Shown piece after piece: positions 46,909 to 57,126 of a DNA stretch of 64,000 nucleotides; positions within the stretch are counted from its first letter, which is position 1, and each line of letters begins with the position of its first letter. Below the pieces are notes generated by a model. That model was not told the DNA's origin. It was given only the letters and a program-made list of their open reading frames with translations, and searched no databases. The stretch lies in contig NC_091233.1 in assembly GCF_040958095.1 (NCBI RefSeq), positions 5,060,780 through 5,124,779 of the forward strand, read 5' to 3'. The DNA is from Procambarus clarkii. Its lineage: Eukaryota > Arthropoda > Malacostraca > Decapoda > Cambaridae. A program made the translations under genes and the position numbers.

Positions 46909-48960
46909 CTATCGGGCTCTGTCATATCTACACTTGAAACTGTGTATGGAGTGAGCCTCCACCACATCACCCCCTAATGCATTCCATTTGTCAACCACTC
47001 TGACACTAAAAAAGTTCTTTCTAATATCTCTGTGGCTCATTTGGGCACTCAGTTTCCACCTGTGTCCCCTTGTGCGTGTTCCCCTTGTGTTAAATAGACT
47101 GTCTTTATCTACCCTATCAATCCCCTTCAGAATCTTGAATGTGGTGATCATGTCCCCCCTAACTCTTCTGTCTTCCAGCGAAGTGAGGTTTAATTCCCGT
47201 AGTCTCTCCTCGTAGCTCATACCTCTCAGCTCGGGTACTAGTCTGGTGGCAAACCTTTGAACCTTTTCCAGTTTAGTCTTATCCTTGACTAGATATGGAC
47301 TCCATGCTGGGGCTGCATACTCCAGGATTGGCCTGACATATGTGGTATACAAAGTTCTGAATGATTCTTTACACAAGTTTCTGAATGCCGTTCGTATGTT
47401 GGCCAGCCTGGCATATGCCGCTGATGTTATCCGCTTGATATGTGCTGCAGGAGACAGGTCTGGCGTGATATCAACCCCCAAGTCTTTTTCCTTCTCTGAC
47501 TCCTGAAGAATTTCCTCTCCCAAATGATACCTTGTATCTGGCCTCCTGCTCCCTACACCTATCTTCATTACATTACATTTGGTTGGGTTAAACTCTAACA
47601 ACCGTTTGTTCGACCATTCCTTCAGCTTGTCTAGGTCTTCTTGAAGCCTCAAACAGTCCTCTTCTGTTTTAATCCTTCTCATAATTTTAGCATCGTCCGC
47701 AAACATTGAGAGAAATGAATCGATACCCTCCGGGAGATCATTTACATATATCAGAAACAAGATAGGACCGAGTACAGAGCCCTGTGGGACTCCACTGGTG
47801 ACTTCACGCCAATCGGAGGTCTCACCCCTCACCGTAACTCTCTGCTTCCTATTGCTTAGATACTCCCTTATCCACTGGAGCACCTTACCAGCTACACCTG
47901 CCTGTCTCTCCAGCTTATGTACCAGCCTCTTATGCGGTACTGTGTCAAAGGCTTTCCGACAATCCAAGAAAATGCAGTCCGGCCAGCCCTCTCTTTCTTG
48001 CTTAATCTGTGTCACCTGATCGTAGAATTCTATCAAGCCTGTAAGGCAAGATTTACCCTCCCTGAATCCATGTTGGCGATTTGTCACGAAGTCCCTTCTC
48101 TCCAGATGTGTTACCAGGTTTTTTCTCACGATCTTCTCCATCACCTTGCATGGTATACAAGTCAAGGACACTGGCCTGTAGTTCAGTGCCTCTTGTCTGT
48201 CGCCCTTTTTGTATATTGGGACCACATTCGCCGTCTTCCATATTTCTGGTAGGTCTCCCGTCTCTAGTGATTTACTATACACTATGGAGAGTGGCAAGCA
48301 AAGTGCCTCTGCACACTCTTTCAGTACCCATGGTGAGATCCCATCTGGACCAACCGCCTTTCTAACATCCAGATCCAGCAGGTGTCTCTTGACCTCCTCT
48401 CTCGTAATTTCGAACTCCTCCAAGGCCGCCTGGTTTACCTCCCTTTCTCCTAGCACAGTGACCTCACCCTGTTCTATTGTGAAGACCTCCTGGAACCTCT
48501 TGTTGAGTTCCTCACACACCTCTCTGTCATTCTCTGTATACCTGTCCTCGCCTGTTCTAAGTTTCAATACCTGTTCTTTCACTGTTGTTTTCCTTCTGAT
48601 GTGACTGTGGAGTAGCTTTGGTTCGGTCTTGGCTTTGTTTGCTATATCATTTTCAAAATTTTTCTCTGCTTCTCTTCTCACCCTGACGTACTCATTCCTG
48701 GTTCTCTGGTATCTCTCCCTGCTGTCTGGTGTTCTGTTATTCCGGAAGTTCCTCCACGCCTTTTTGTTCAGTTTCTTCGCTTCCATACATGCCCTATTAT
48801 ACCATGGATTCTTCTGTTGCTTCTCGGATTTTTCCCTTTGGGCCGGGATGAACCTGTTTACTGCCTCCTGACACTTTTGGGTAACATAGTCCATCATACC
48901 CTGTACAGACTTGTCTCTGAGGTCTGTGTCCCAAGGTATTTCACTTAGGAAACTTCTCAT
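46909..48960 (-). CDS. CR1-like LINE reverse transcriptase (copy B)
   Basis: 683 uninterrupted residues; the best-preserved RT in the window. Order: EIPWDTDLRDKSVQGMMDYV, KNPWYNRACMEAKKLNKKAW, AVGPDGISPWVLKECAEALC, ALNYRPVSLTCIPCKVMEKI, CIFLDCRKAFDTVPHKRLVH (motif A Asp), TSGVPQGSVLGPILFLIYVN (motif B), FLSMFADDAKIMRRIK (catalytic Asp-Asp), then thumb and a C-terminal RPILEYAAPAWSPYLVKDKT and RTRGHRWKLSAQMSHRDIRK. RT primes on nicked DNA and copies LINE RNA from its 3' end. The open frame implies recent activity of the family. Confidence 0.85.
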   Translation of the reverse strand: MRSFLSEIPWDTDLRDKSVQGMMDYVTQKCQEAVNRFIPAQREKSEKQQKNPWYNRACMEAKKLNKKAWRNFRNNRTPDSRERYQRTRNEYVRVRREAEKNFENDIANKAKTEPKLLHSHIRRKTTVKEQVLKLRTGEDRYTENDREVCEELNKRFQEVFTIEQGEVTVLGEREVNQAALEEFEITREEVKRHLLDLDVRKAVGPDGISPWVLKECAEALCLPLSIVYSKSLETGDLPEIWKTANVVPIYKKGDRQEALNYRPVSLTCIPCKVMEKIVRKNLVTHLERRDFVTNRQHGFREGKSCLTGLIEFYDQVTQIKQEREGWPDCIFLDCRKAFDTVPHKRLVHKLERQAGVAGKVLQWIREYLSNRKQRVTVRGETSDWREVTSGVPQGSVLGPILFLIYVNDLPEGIDSFLSMFADDAKIMRRIKTEEDCLRLQEDLDKLKEWSNKRLLEFNPTKCNVMKIGVGSRRPDTRYHLGEEILQESEKEKDLGVDITPDLSPAAHIKRITSAAYARLANIRTAFRNLCKESFRTLYTTYVRPILEYAAPAWSPYLVKDKTKLEKVQRFATRLVPELRGMSYEERLRELNLTSLEDRRVRGDMITTFKILKGIDRVDKDSLFNTRGTRTRGHRWKLSAQMSHRDIRKNFFSVRVVDKWNALGGDVVEAHSIHSFKCRYDRAR

Positions 48961-49761
48961 CTGTTCATAATTCCCCTTTCGTATGCCAGCCTTTTGATTC
49001 CTAGTTCTTTTTGGGGGGAGATAAGTCCTAGCTCTACCAGGTACTCAAAGTTCAATACACTGTGGTCACTCATTCCCAAGGGCGCTTCCATCTTAACTTC
49101 CCTTATATCCCATTCATTTAGGGTAAATATCAAATCAAGCATTGCTGGTTCATCTTCTCCTCTCATTCTTGTTGGCTCTTTGGTATGCTGGCTTAGAAAG
49201 TTTCTTGTTGCCACGTCCAGCAGCTTAGCTCTCCATGTTTCTGGTCCTCCATGCGGGTCTCTGTTCTTCCAATCTATCTTCCCATGGTTGAAGTCTCCCA
49301 TAATTAGTAGTCCAGATCCATTCCTGCTAGCAACAGAAGCTGCTCTTTCTATTATGTTAATGGTGGCCATGTTGTTTCTATCATATTCCTGTCTAGGTCT
49401 TCTGTCATTTGGTGGTGGATTATATATGACTGCGACTATAATTTTTTTCCCTCCATTTGTTACAGTACCTGCTATGTAGTCACTGAAACCTTCACAGCCC
49501 TGAATATCCATCTCCTCAAAATCCCAGCCTTTTCTTACCAGCAGAGCTACACCACCCCCACCTCTTCCTTCCCTCTCTTTCCGCATAACATAATAGTCCT
49601 GTGGGAACACTGCATTTGTTATTGTTTTCGTGATCTTTGTTTCTGTGAGGGCTATTATGTCTGGGTTTTCCTCTAGTACCAGTTCTCCAAGCTCATTTGC
49701 TTTATTTGTAATTCCATCTATGTTAGTGTACATCGCTTTGAGGCTCACTTTCTTCTGTCCC

Positions 49762-49766
<5 letters not shown>
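48957..49766 (-). CDS. CR1-like LINE endonuclease (copy B)
   Basis: AP-type endonuclease from KGQKKVSLK: MYTNIDGITNKANELGELVL, DIIALTETKITKTITNAVFP, VAVIYNPPPNDRRPRQEYDR, GLLIMGDFNHGKIDWKNRDP, MSDHSVLNFEYLVELGLISP. All catalytic residues are present. The upstream Thr-His run is the microsatellite. One base is missing near 48980 compared with copy A (gtatgcc for ggtatgcc). Confidence 0.8.

Positions 49767-49813
<47 letters not shown>
49767..49813. repeat. (TG)n microsatellite
   Basis: At the truncated 5' end of LINE copy B. Confidence 0.95.
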
Positions 49814-49819
<6 letters not shown>

Positions 49820-49820
49820 A

Positions 49821-49920
49821 GTTGATTGACAATTGAGAGGCGGGCCGAAAGAGCAGAGCTCAACCCCCGCAAGCAGAACTAGGTGAATACAGATACACAC
49901 ACCCAACAACTAGGTGAGTA
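49821..49920 (+). mobile_element. CR1-like LINE 3'-terminal fragment
   Basis: ttgattgacaattgagaggc, gagctcaacccccgcaagca, actaggtgaatac, then an AC-rich tail and a second actaggtgagtac. This is the 3' UTR end of the same family on the opposite strand to copy B. Confidence 0.75.
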
Positions 49921-50384
49921 CTCAAGGCCCCCCCCCCCACCCAAACACCGCCAGCTACCCTCTCCATATCTCACTACTTAAACAACTTAGCATTTACTAG
50001 CATCATTAAGCTGTCACACGAACGACTGTGTATATCACCAGAAGGAAGGAATAGACCAACATAAGGATAATTGTTTCATTTAGAAGATCGAGAGGAATAA
50101 GTACGCGGCTCTAACCAAGTCGCTCTCTTAGAGTGGGGGGAGGATCTCGCTAAAATCCAGGGTGGTAAAAGCCGTCTAGGTATAGATATAGTGTGCAATG
50201 ACGCCTTAAAGAGTACAGTTAATGTCTCCCTGGTGACGACTACACTGTGAGTGGCACACTGGGTGGCGTGACGAGCGGTCGTTCCTGTCCTGCTGCACAG
50301 TTGTTGCTTCTCCGGGGTGGTTGGCGGACGGCTGGTCGTGTGCTGACGTACCCTGCGTGATGAGGGGGTGACCTCCCCCCTGTG
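49921..50384. other. Unassigned stretch
   Basis: May include the leader of the retroelement that follows; a ctgtgttgcag|g splice-acceptor-like sequence sits near 50390. No gene is recognised. Confidence 0.35.
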
Positions 50385-52302
50385 TTGCAGGTTCATTCGG
50401 TCGGATTGGAGTTCACCGACAAGGCTGATTAAACAGCGGTGGAATTGGTGATGTGTGACATCATCACGTTGATGTGACTGCGATTTATGGGGTGCAGTTG
50501 GTTTCTTCCCATCGGGCTATCGTGAAGTTTGCCACCGAGGATGACTACAGGGTGTTTTTGTGCCGTTACGAGGAGCGGTGTATCAGCTGCCGGACGCTGC
50601 TGGTACGGTTGTTATCTCCGACCGTAGTGGTTGCCCTTACCTTCGTCAGTGTGCATGGTGCGCCCCTTGAGTTCCCGGAGGAGCTGCTACGGAGGAATTT
50701 CGGGTGGTATGACACTGTTGTGTCTGTCAGATTGCATATGCTTTCCTCTGGGAAATTTAAGGGAGTTCGGAAGAATATTCACACTATGGGGATGCGGCTG
50801 TGGTCGGACATCCTGTCCTCTGTGCGGCTTATGGGTTTTCATGTCCGCGTGTACTATGCATCACAGCCACGAACCTGCTTTCGTTGTTGGTTGTTGGGCC
50901 ATATGACTGCTGGGTGCTCGGCGGATGTCGTCGCGCCTTTGAATCTCTTTCGTGAGTAGGATTTCCCGCCGCTCGCTGTGGAGGAGGACTCTCTTTGTGG
51001 GGTTGTGGACGACCCTTTGGCTGATGGGTCGCGTCCTTTGTCGACCGGTGTGCCTGATGTTGCTGGGGCTTGTCCTACGGAGGTTGTGAAGTCCTCCGTT
51101 GGACGTCCTGTTCCGGATGGTGTTCCTGATGCTGATGTGGATCTTCCGGATGCTTCCCTAGTTGCCTCCAGCTTCTCCAGTTCCTGTCTCTCCATCTACG
51201 ATGCCTCTCCCGGCCGTGCTGGAGGATGGTGTCGATGTGGGGCCTCCTGCGGTGTTGGGGCCGGTCCCCCAAGTAGTTGAGGATGCTGACGTCTTGCGTC
51301 GTGCGCCGATGCGCACGCCCTGTGTTATCTGTGCTTCTGGTTCCGCCTCCGGCTGTTTCGACGTCCAGCTGGATCCCAAGCGTTCATGGCGTTCTTCTTC
51401 TGCCTGGGCCGACGTGGGTGACTTTGACGATAGCGAGTCCCCTACTGGGGTGTTTTCTGGGGAGTTGGTGTCTACTGCGATGATGGTGGCAGAGCTTCAC
51501 GCGCCTCCTGCTGGTGGTAGTGTTTCTGAATTGACATCTGTTTTTTTTCTCTTGCAGGGGTTTCTCGGCAATGGGGGTGGTTCCTCCTGCTGAGGTTGAT
51601 GGTGAAGGTGCTGGTGCGAGCCAAGGCCTTGTGGTGTTCTCGAAGAAGGATGTCCATCGTGGGGGGTCTGTGCCCGGCCCTGTGGATGTTCCGGAGGGGG
51701 GGCCACTGTGGTGTTGCTCCCTCACCTGTCGCCTCCTGTGGTGCCTCTTGCTGTGCTCCTGCTGGCTGTGTTGCCGGCCCCTATGCAGCCACTCCGTTTC
51801 AGGCGTGCGGTTGCTCGTTCGAGGGGAGACCGTACCCGGTGTTAGGATTCTTCCTGTTGAGGATTTGAATGCGCCCCTGGCTGCCCGTCTTGTGGGAGTG
51901 GGTGGCGCCGCTTTCCCTGTGCCCTGCAAATATTTGGGTCTCCCGTGTGCATGTCTTCGTGTCCGAGGTTCCGGATGTGAAGGGGCTCCCCTATACTAAG
52001 CGTCAAGATGAGTATCCTGATCTGTGGCTGCACTGGGAGGCGTTCTGTGTCCGGTTTCCCAAAGACCAGTTTCCGGAAAAATTCCTTTCAGGTGTTTGCT
52101 ATGGGCTCGTCAGGCCCATGGTGGTGTCTTTTTTCTTTTTACTTTTGGGTTTTTGTCTACCTATCCTGTTCTATGTAATATGTTCGGATTTTATGTCTTG
52201 TTGTATGCCCTTCAGGCCTATGATTTTGTACTTAAAGGTGTTTCCTTTGGTTTTCTTTTTATGTACTGCTTAGCATCACCTGCATGTAAAAATAAATAAA
52301 AA
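50385..52302 (+). mobile_element. ORF1-only retroelement (CCHC knuckle), poly(A)-ended
   Basis: Plus strand: one conserved ORF (50459-50959) with a CCHC knuckle, followed by 1.3 kb of GC-rich sequence with drifting short frames, then aaaataaataaaaaaga (52288-52304), which combines AATAAA with an A-rich end. No endonuclease or RT is recognisable, so it resembles a half-LINE that would depend on partner machinery. A processed host pseudogene is the main alternative. The pyrimidine tract ending tctcttgcag at 51558 could be a real 3' splice site. Confidence 0.4.
50459..50959 (+). CDS. RRM-like plus CCHC zinc-knuckle ORF (LINE ORF1-like)
   Basis: The frame opens after a TGA at 50456 with no ATG before the conserved part, so the start is missing or lies in an upstream exon. 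About 160 residues: IYGVQLVSSHRAIVKFATED looks like an RNA-binding strand-helix region, VVVALTFVSVHGAPLEFPEE and GWYDTVVSVRLHMLSSGKFK follow, and the end carries one CCHC knuckle CFRCWLLGHMTAGC. This layout recalls LINE ORF1 proteins of the Tx1 type and ZCCHC3-like host proteins derived from them, which bind RNA. Ends at TAG 50957-50959. Confidence 0.5.
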   Translation, partial: HHHVDVTAIYGVQLVSSHRAIVKFATEDDYRVFLCRYEERCISCRTLLVRLLSPTVVVALTFVSVHGAPLEFPEELLRRNFGWYDTVVSVRLHMLSSGKFKGVRKNIHTMGMRLWSDILSSVRLMGFHVRVYYASQPRTCFRCWLLGHMTAGCSADVVAPLNLFRE

Positions 52303-52502
52303 AGAACTACACTGTTGAACTTGTTATCTTGTTAGAACAGCTTTACTAAGTGCGTTTCCGGCGGTTATCTTATAAAACAGCTTTATTAAAGCTATTATCT
52401 ATTTTGTTGAAACAGTTTTGGCCAGAAACATTTAAGGTAACTGTCCTTAAGTGCAATATCCTTTTATGTGGACAGTAGAAAATAATTATAATGGAAACGG
52501 CA

Positions 52503-52740
52503 GGTGAGGTCTTGAGGTTATCTTGAGATGATTTCGGGGCTTTAGTGTCCCCGCGGCCCGGTCCTCGACCAGGCCTCCACCCCCAGGAAGCAGCCCGTGA
52601 CAGCTGACTAACACCCCAGGTACCTATTTTACTGCTAGGTAACAGGGGCATAGGGTGAAAGAAACTCTGCCCATTGTTTCTCGCCGGCGCCTGGGATCGA
52701 ACACAGGATCACAAGTCCAGCGCTCGGCCGACCGGCTCCC
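52503..52740 (-). mobile_element. Decapod-type tRNA-derived SINE
   Basis: Head at 52740 on the minus strand: gggagccggtcggccgagcg with A-box, then B-box TGTTCGATCCC (52693-52703). The body (gtttcaccctatgcccctg..., cctgggggtggaggcctggt) ends in aagataacctcaag. I recognise this family as very common in decapod genomes. One B-box position departs from the Pol III consensus. Confidence 0.75.
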
Positions 52741-53098
52741 ATCAATAAAATAAAAGGTCAGGTCATAAAAGGCGGCTTCTTTTTATGTGTACCCAAACTC
52801 ACTTTATATTGATATATATGGCTAATACATCGGAGTTGAAGGAACTAGCGTGTATTAGTCATTAGGGATGGTGCTTTCAGAAACTCATGTGTAATGGTCA
52901 TTAGTCATAATGTTCACGTAGTCAATGGCCACGTGAATCCTAAGTATACCATAGCTACGCCGTGTATTACCACGTGAACCCTATGTATACTATAGTTAAG
53001 CCGTGTACAGCTGCGAATACTTAATCCCACACTATTCCAAGCTTTTGGCAGCCACCTTCACCCGTTCACCTTTTCATGTCTGAAGAAACAATTGAGCT
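52741..53098. other. Unassigned stretch
   Basis: AT-rich, with cacgtgaa-ccctatgtatac phrases repeated twice (52928-52990). No gene. Confidence 0.4.
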
Positions 53099-53228
53099 TT
53101 TCTTGGAATACACACAGAAATCACAATAGCGTGATACATCAAATGAACAAATCCACAAGTGCCGTGATGAAAGTTGGAACCTACATCCGAGAGGATCCCA
53201 GACGCGCCTTAATCACGATATAGTAAAA
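53099..53228 (-). mobile_element. tRNA-headed SINE, second family
   Basis: Minus-strand copy of the SINE at 53414-53527 (shares gacgcgccttaatc, ggaacctacatccgagagga and aacaaatccacaag). The B-box is degraded. Confidence 0.65.
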
Positions 53229-53368
53229 GAATTGCAACCGGGAGTTCTACTGACCTCACACGGACCCTGCAGCCTCTCCGAGACACAAACCAGAGTTTTA
53301 CACAATTCCCTCATCCACTCGAGCTCTGTCAATAAGCTATTCTACCTCTTCGCCCTTACTTCATTACA

Positions 53369-53410
53369 CACAGAAATTACAATAGCGTGATGCATCATAT
53401 GAACAAATCC
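53369..53410 (-). mobile_element. SINE tail fragment
   Basis: cacacagaaattacaatagc-gtgatgcatcatatgaacaa repeats 53099-53145. The fragment is truncated where the plus-strand SINE begins. Confidence 0.6.
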
Positions 53411-53413
53411 AAT

Positions 53414-53527
53414 TCTTTTACCATGTCGTGGCACAGTCGATTAAGGCGCGTCTGGGATTCTCTCGGACGTAGGTTCGAACTTTCATCACGGCTCTTGTGG
53501 ATTTGTTCATTTGATGTATCACGCTGC
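53414..53527 (+). mobile_element. tRNA-headed SINE, second family
   Basis: Head accatgtcgtggcacagtcg-attaagg (A-box region) and B-box aggttcgaac, then gtggatttgttcatttgatg tail. With 53099-53228 it forms an inverted pair about 190 bp apart. Confidence 0.7.
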
Positions 53528-54920
53528 TGACCAGTGTTCTTAACGTGTATACCATGAAAGGTGATAGAGAAGATCGTGAGAAAAAAACCTAGTAACACAT
53601 CAGGAGAGAATGGACTTCGTGACAACCCACCAACATGAGTTAAGGGAGGGTAAATCTTGCCATACAGGTTTAATACAATTCTATGATCAGGTGACAAAGA
53701 TTAAGCAAGAAAGTGAAGGCTGAGCGGACTGCATTTTCATGGATTGTCGGAAAGCCTTTGACACAGTTCCCAGTAAGAGGATGATAAGTTTCTGCCTGTT
53801 TCTCCTGCATAAGCTGGAGAAACAGGCAGGAGTAACTAGTAGGGCGCTCCAGTGGATAAGGGAGTACCTAAGCAATAGGAAGCAGAGAGTTACAGTGAAG
53901 GGCGAGACCTCTGATTGGCGTGAAGTCACCAGTGGAGTACCACGGGGCTCTGTATTCAGACCTATCCTGTTTCTGATATACGTAAATGATCTCCTAGAGG
54001 GTCTAGACTCCTTCCTCTCAATGTTTGCTGCAGACGCTAAAATTATGAGAAGGATCAAGACAGAGGACCGCTTGAGGCTTCAAGAAGACCTAGACAAGCT
54101 GCAGGAATGGTCGAACAAATAGTTGTTAAAGTTTAACCCAAGCAAATGTAATGTAATGAAGATAGGTTTAGGGAAACAGGAGACCAGATACCAGGTATCA
54201 TTTGGGAGATGAAATACTTCAAGAGTCAGAGAGAGAAAGACCTGCGGGTTGACATCACGCCAGACCTGTCCCCTGAAGCCCATATGAAGAGGATAACATC
54301 AGCGGCGTATGCCAGGTTGCCTAACATAAGAACGGCGTTTAGAAACTTGTGTAAGGAATCTTTCAGAACTTTGTATACCACATATGTCAGACCAATCCTG
54401 GAGTATGCGGCTCCAGTATACAGTCCATATTTAGTCAACCTAAGACTAAACTGGAATAAGTTCAAAGGTTTGCCACCAGACTAGTACCTGAACTGAGAGG
54501 TATGAGCTACGAGGAGAGACTACGGGAATTAAACCTCATGTCACTGGGAGACAGAAGAGTTAGAGGGGACATGATCACCATGTACAAGATATTGAGAGGA
54601 ATTGTAGGATAGATAAGGACAGACTATTTAACACAAGTGGCACACGCACTAGGGGACACAGGTGGAAATTGACAGCCCAAATGAGCCATAAAGACATTAG
54701 AAATATTTTATTTCAATGTCAGAGTAGTAGGCAAATAGAATGCATTAGGAAGTGATGTGGTGGAGGCTGACTCCATATACAGTTTCAAGTGTAGAAATGA
54801 TACAGCTCAATTGGCTCAGGAACCAGTACATTAGTTGATTGACAGTTGTGAGGCGGGACCGAAGAGCCAGAGCTCAACCCGCGCAAGCACAACTAGAAAT
54901 GTACAACTAGGTAACTACCG
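53528..54920 (+). mobile_element. CR1-like LINE copy F, 5'-truncated and decayed
   Basis: Starts in RT (tgtataccatgaaaggtgat = the CIPCKVMEK region) and runs to the 3' UTR (cagttgtgaggcgggaccga, gagctcaacccgcgcaagca). Visible RT segments: FMDCRKAFDTVPSKRM, TSGVPRGSVFRPILFLIYVN, FLSMFAADAKIMRRIK, where the catalytic Asp pair is Ala-Asp here, and RPILEYAAPVYSPYLV. It carries stops and frame shifts and a small local duplication near 53785-53825. Confidence 0.8.
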
Positions 54921-56160
54921 ATTGCACGGAAACACGTGTGGCTCCTCTACACTGCTTGAAATCAACTCCTCCCCACTATGGAGTCCATCTCTACCATAGA
55001 GTTCAGCTTACACTTCTTCTCCAGCCTCTAAGTTCCTCCATCAATTTCTTCTCTAACCTCGAAGTTTCTCCGCGAAACCCTTACCAAACAAACCTGCAAT
55101 TCCATTACCACGCCAATAAAAATGTTTTCCTTACAAAACATAATTAAATGTATTCACAGAAAATAAACTCCTCCATTCGACCTCCTGATGCCGGCACTAC
55201 GGCTCCGCCGATATGGGTCCTCCCATCTTGGGCGGGTCCACCTGGGATCATGTCTCGACGTGTCGCTGGAGCTGCTGCCGACTGCCAAGACGCTGGGTCT
55301 TTCCCCCTCAGTCATCCACTGACCTCCATCAAGGGCTGACGTACCACCGCTCCCTCTAGCATGTCCTCCCAATGCCAACTACTTATTTTAGCTCACTGTC
55401 TTAATAAAAAAATTATTCTACATACACATATGTTCACAATGATTGCTGGGCACACGATCAAACACAAGTGGCTAAATTAACAAATGATTAAACTGGCATA
55501 CCACTGAAATCTCTGATGTTAGGATGCTCACTGACTGGAGCTCAAACATGGTACTCACATAGACCCCCAACAAAAATGCTTCAGGTCTGCCTCACAAGGC
55601 TTCCTCCTGTCCACGACTTCAGTTCACAACGTCGCCTGGCAGGCTCCACAACAGAAACATCTGTTTACTTCCTTCCTCTTGAAGGTACAACAATAAAAGG
55701 TTCACCAAGGCGCGACCAACACTCATTTGCAGGTCGCCCTTGATTTACCAAAGTCACAGAGAAATGATCTTCTATGTCCCTCAACAACCTCCTCATATTT
55801 GCAGACAAATAGTCTTCACTCCAGCACTAACACAGGGAACTTTATTCTTCTTTATTCCGGGAGAATCAACGAAGTACAACCATCTCTGACGAAAGTTGCA
55901 ACTCAAGTAAGGTCACCACCTCCTGCTAGCGTCACTTCACGTCCCCAAAGTATCGACATCTCATTTCATGTCACTTATTACCAACGCCCATCCCCTGCTA
56001 GTATCCTGAGATTACTCACTGACGTTTACTCAAATATTTAATATATACATCTTTCCTTTGACCTCTCAATCAGGTCCGGAAGACAGAATAACTCTCACTA
56101 AACAATAACTCGTTCCATCCAGGCTACATGACGGGTCATAACACATCTCACAGACATAAT
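54921..56160. other. Unassigned stretch
   Basis: Mixed composition; frames up to about 100 codons with no recognised similarity. It could contain a decayed LTR or 5' gene region, but I cannot support either. Confidence 0.35.
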
Positions 56161-56330
56161 ACCATGGAATAAAAACTCACAAGGATGTATTTGAGAATTT
56201 TATGTAAAGAATTACAGGAGACTTTCGCTCTCTCCTGAGTGCTTTGTCAAGATCTGAATGTGCGATTAGGACGAGACTTACATCTCAACGTCTAATAAGG
56301 CTTCAAACTGTTTCGTGTTGTTCTTTAAGA
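56161..56330 (-). mobile_element. Possible Penelope-like pseudo-LTR remnant
   Basis: Minus strand 56251-56222 reads CTTGACAAA, an imperfect stem GCACTC/GAGAGC around AGGA, then GAAAG. The layout matches the hammerhead-like motifs at 15232 and 34342. There is no coding sequence nearby. Confidence 0.3.
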
Positions 56331-56414
56331 TTCAGCTACTAGGAACAAAAAGTTCCAAGTAGAATGAATAAGCAGTAAAGCAAGTCAAGTAAGCAGAACA
56401 TCGTTTAAATAAAC

Positions 56415-56418
56415 CTAT
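56415..56418. repeat. Left target-site duplication of Gypsy-type element
   Basis: ctat, repeated at 62436-62439. Confidence 0.6.
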
Positions 56419-57101
56419 TGTGACGATAATCTCCTTCAAGAGATTGAGCCTGCTCTTCCCTCCATAATTACGTCGTTGAAATTATATAATACTACTATGG
56501 AAGAAATGTCCAACAACGACAACAACACCAGCAAGGTTTGCCAGAGCGCAAAACGTTGCAGCCAGAGACACCTGTTCAGACTCAAACCGCCAAACTACCT
56601 GTTGATCGCTACCGGCCCCGCTGATTGGTCGCCGGTCTGGCTGCACCTGCACTCGCCCCCCCATACTACTTGATGTCTGGGGTCGCCACGACCTCAGACC
56701 TCAGAATGTTCAGTGCTTTCGTGGTTACCACTCCTCCCGGCTAGACGTTAGCGTGTACTGAGAGAGGTGGTAGCTTAAAGCCAATATTCCAGCACCTTCC
56801 CTTTAATTTTGTGTTGCACTTCTTGTTATTTTACCTTAACGTAACTTTTCATTGTGTCATTTAATTATTCTTACTATTTTGATTGATTGATTTTATTATA
56901 AGAATTGGTTTGTCCATTTTTTCATGTTTTGATTTATTTAACGTAATTAAAATTTCATTGTTAAAATTTACTTGTGTTTTGTGTGTCTTCTCCTTACCTT
57001 ACCACAGACGAAGTTCCAGTTTTCTATTTTTTTTTTATAACTATGTGACGAGGCCATACCCCTAGCCTTAAACAGCCGAACACCAACGCGTTACCGTCAC
57101 A
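56419..57101 (+). repeat. 5' LTR of the 56419-62435 element
   Basis: 683 bp, near-identical to 61753-62435. Confidence 0.95.
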
Positions 57102-57108
57102 AGTTATA

Positions 57109-57126
57109 TGGGGGCCTGTCCTAGGA
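57109..57126 (+). other. Primer-binding site
   Basis: TGGGGGCCTGTCCTAGGA, shortly after the 5' LTR. The tRNA was not identified. Confidence 0.5.

Larger units (their letters stand above)
46804..49766 (-). mobile_element. CR1-like LINE copy B, 5'-truncated
   Basis: Minus strand. It starts inside ORF2 at the endonuclease (KGQKKVSLKAMYTNIDG at about 49766) next to a (TG)n tract, and ends with the actaggtgagtac terminus duplicated (two copies near 46806-46833). It lacks ORF1. It looks above 95% identical to copy A. A single-base loss near 48980 separates the endonuclease frame from the RT frame; the RT is otherwise fully open. Confidence 0.85.

Noticed and set aside
50474-52000. Single host multi-domain gene from 50474 to 52000
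   Set aside because: Frames after 50959 are short, overlapping and compositionally biased; a retroelement with a poly(A) end explains the region more simply, though not conclusively.
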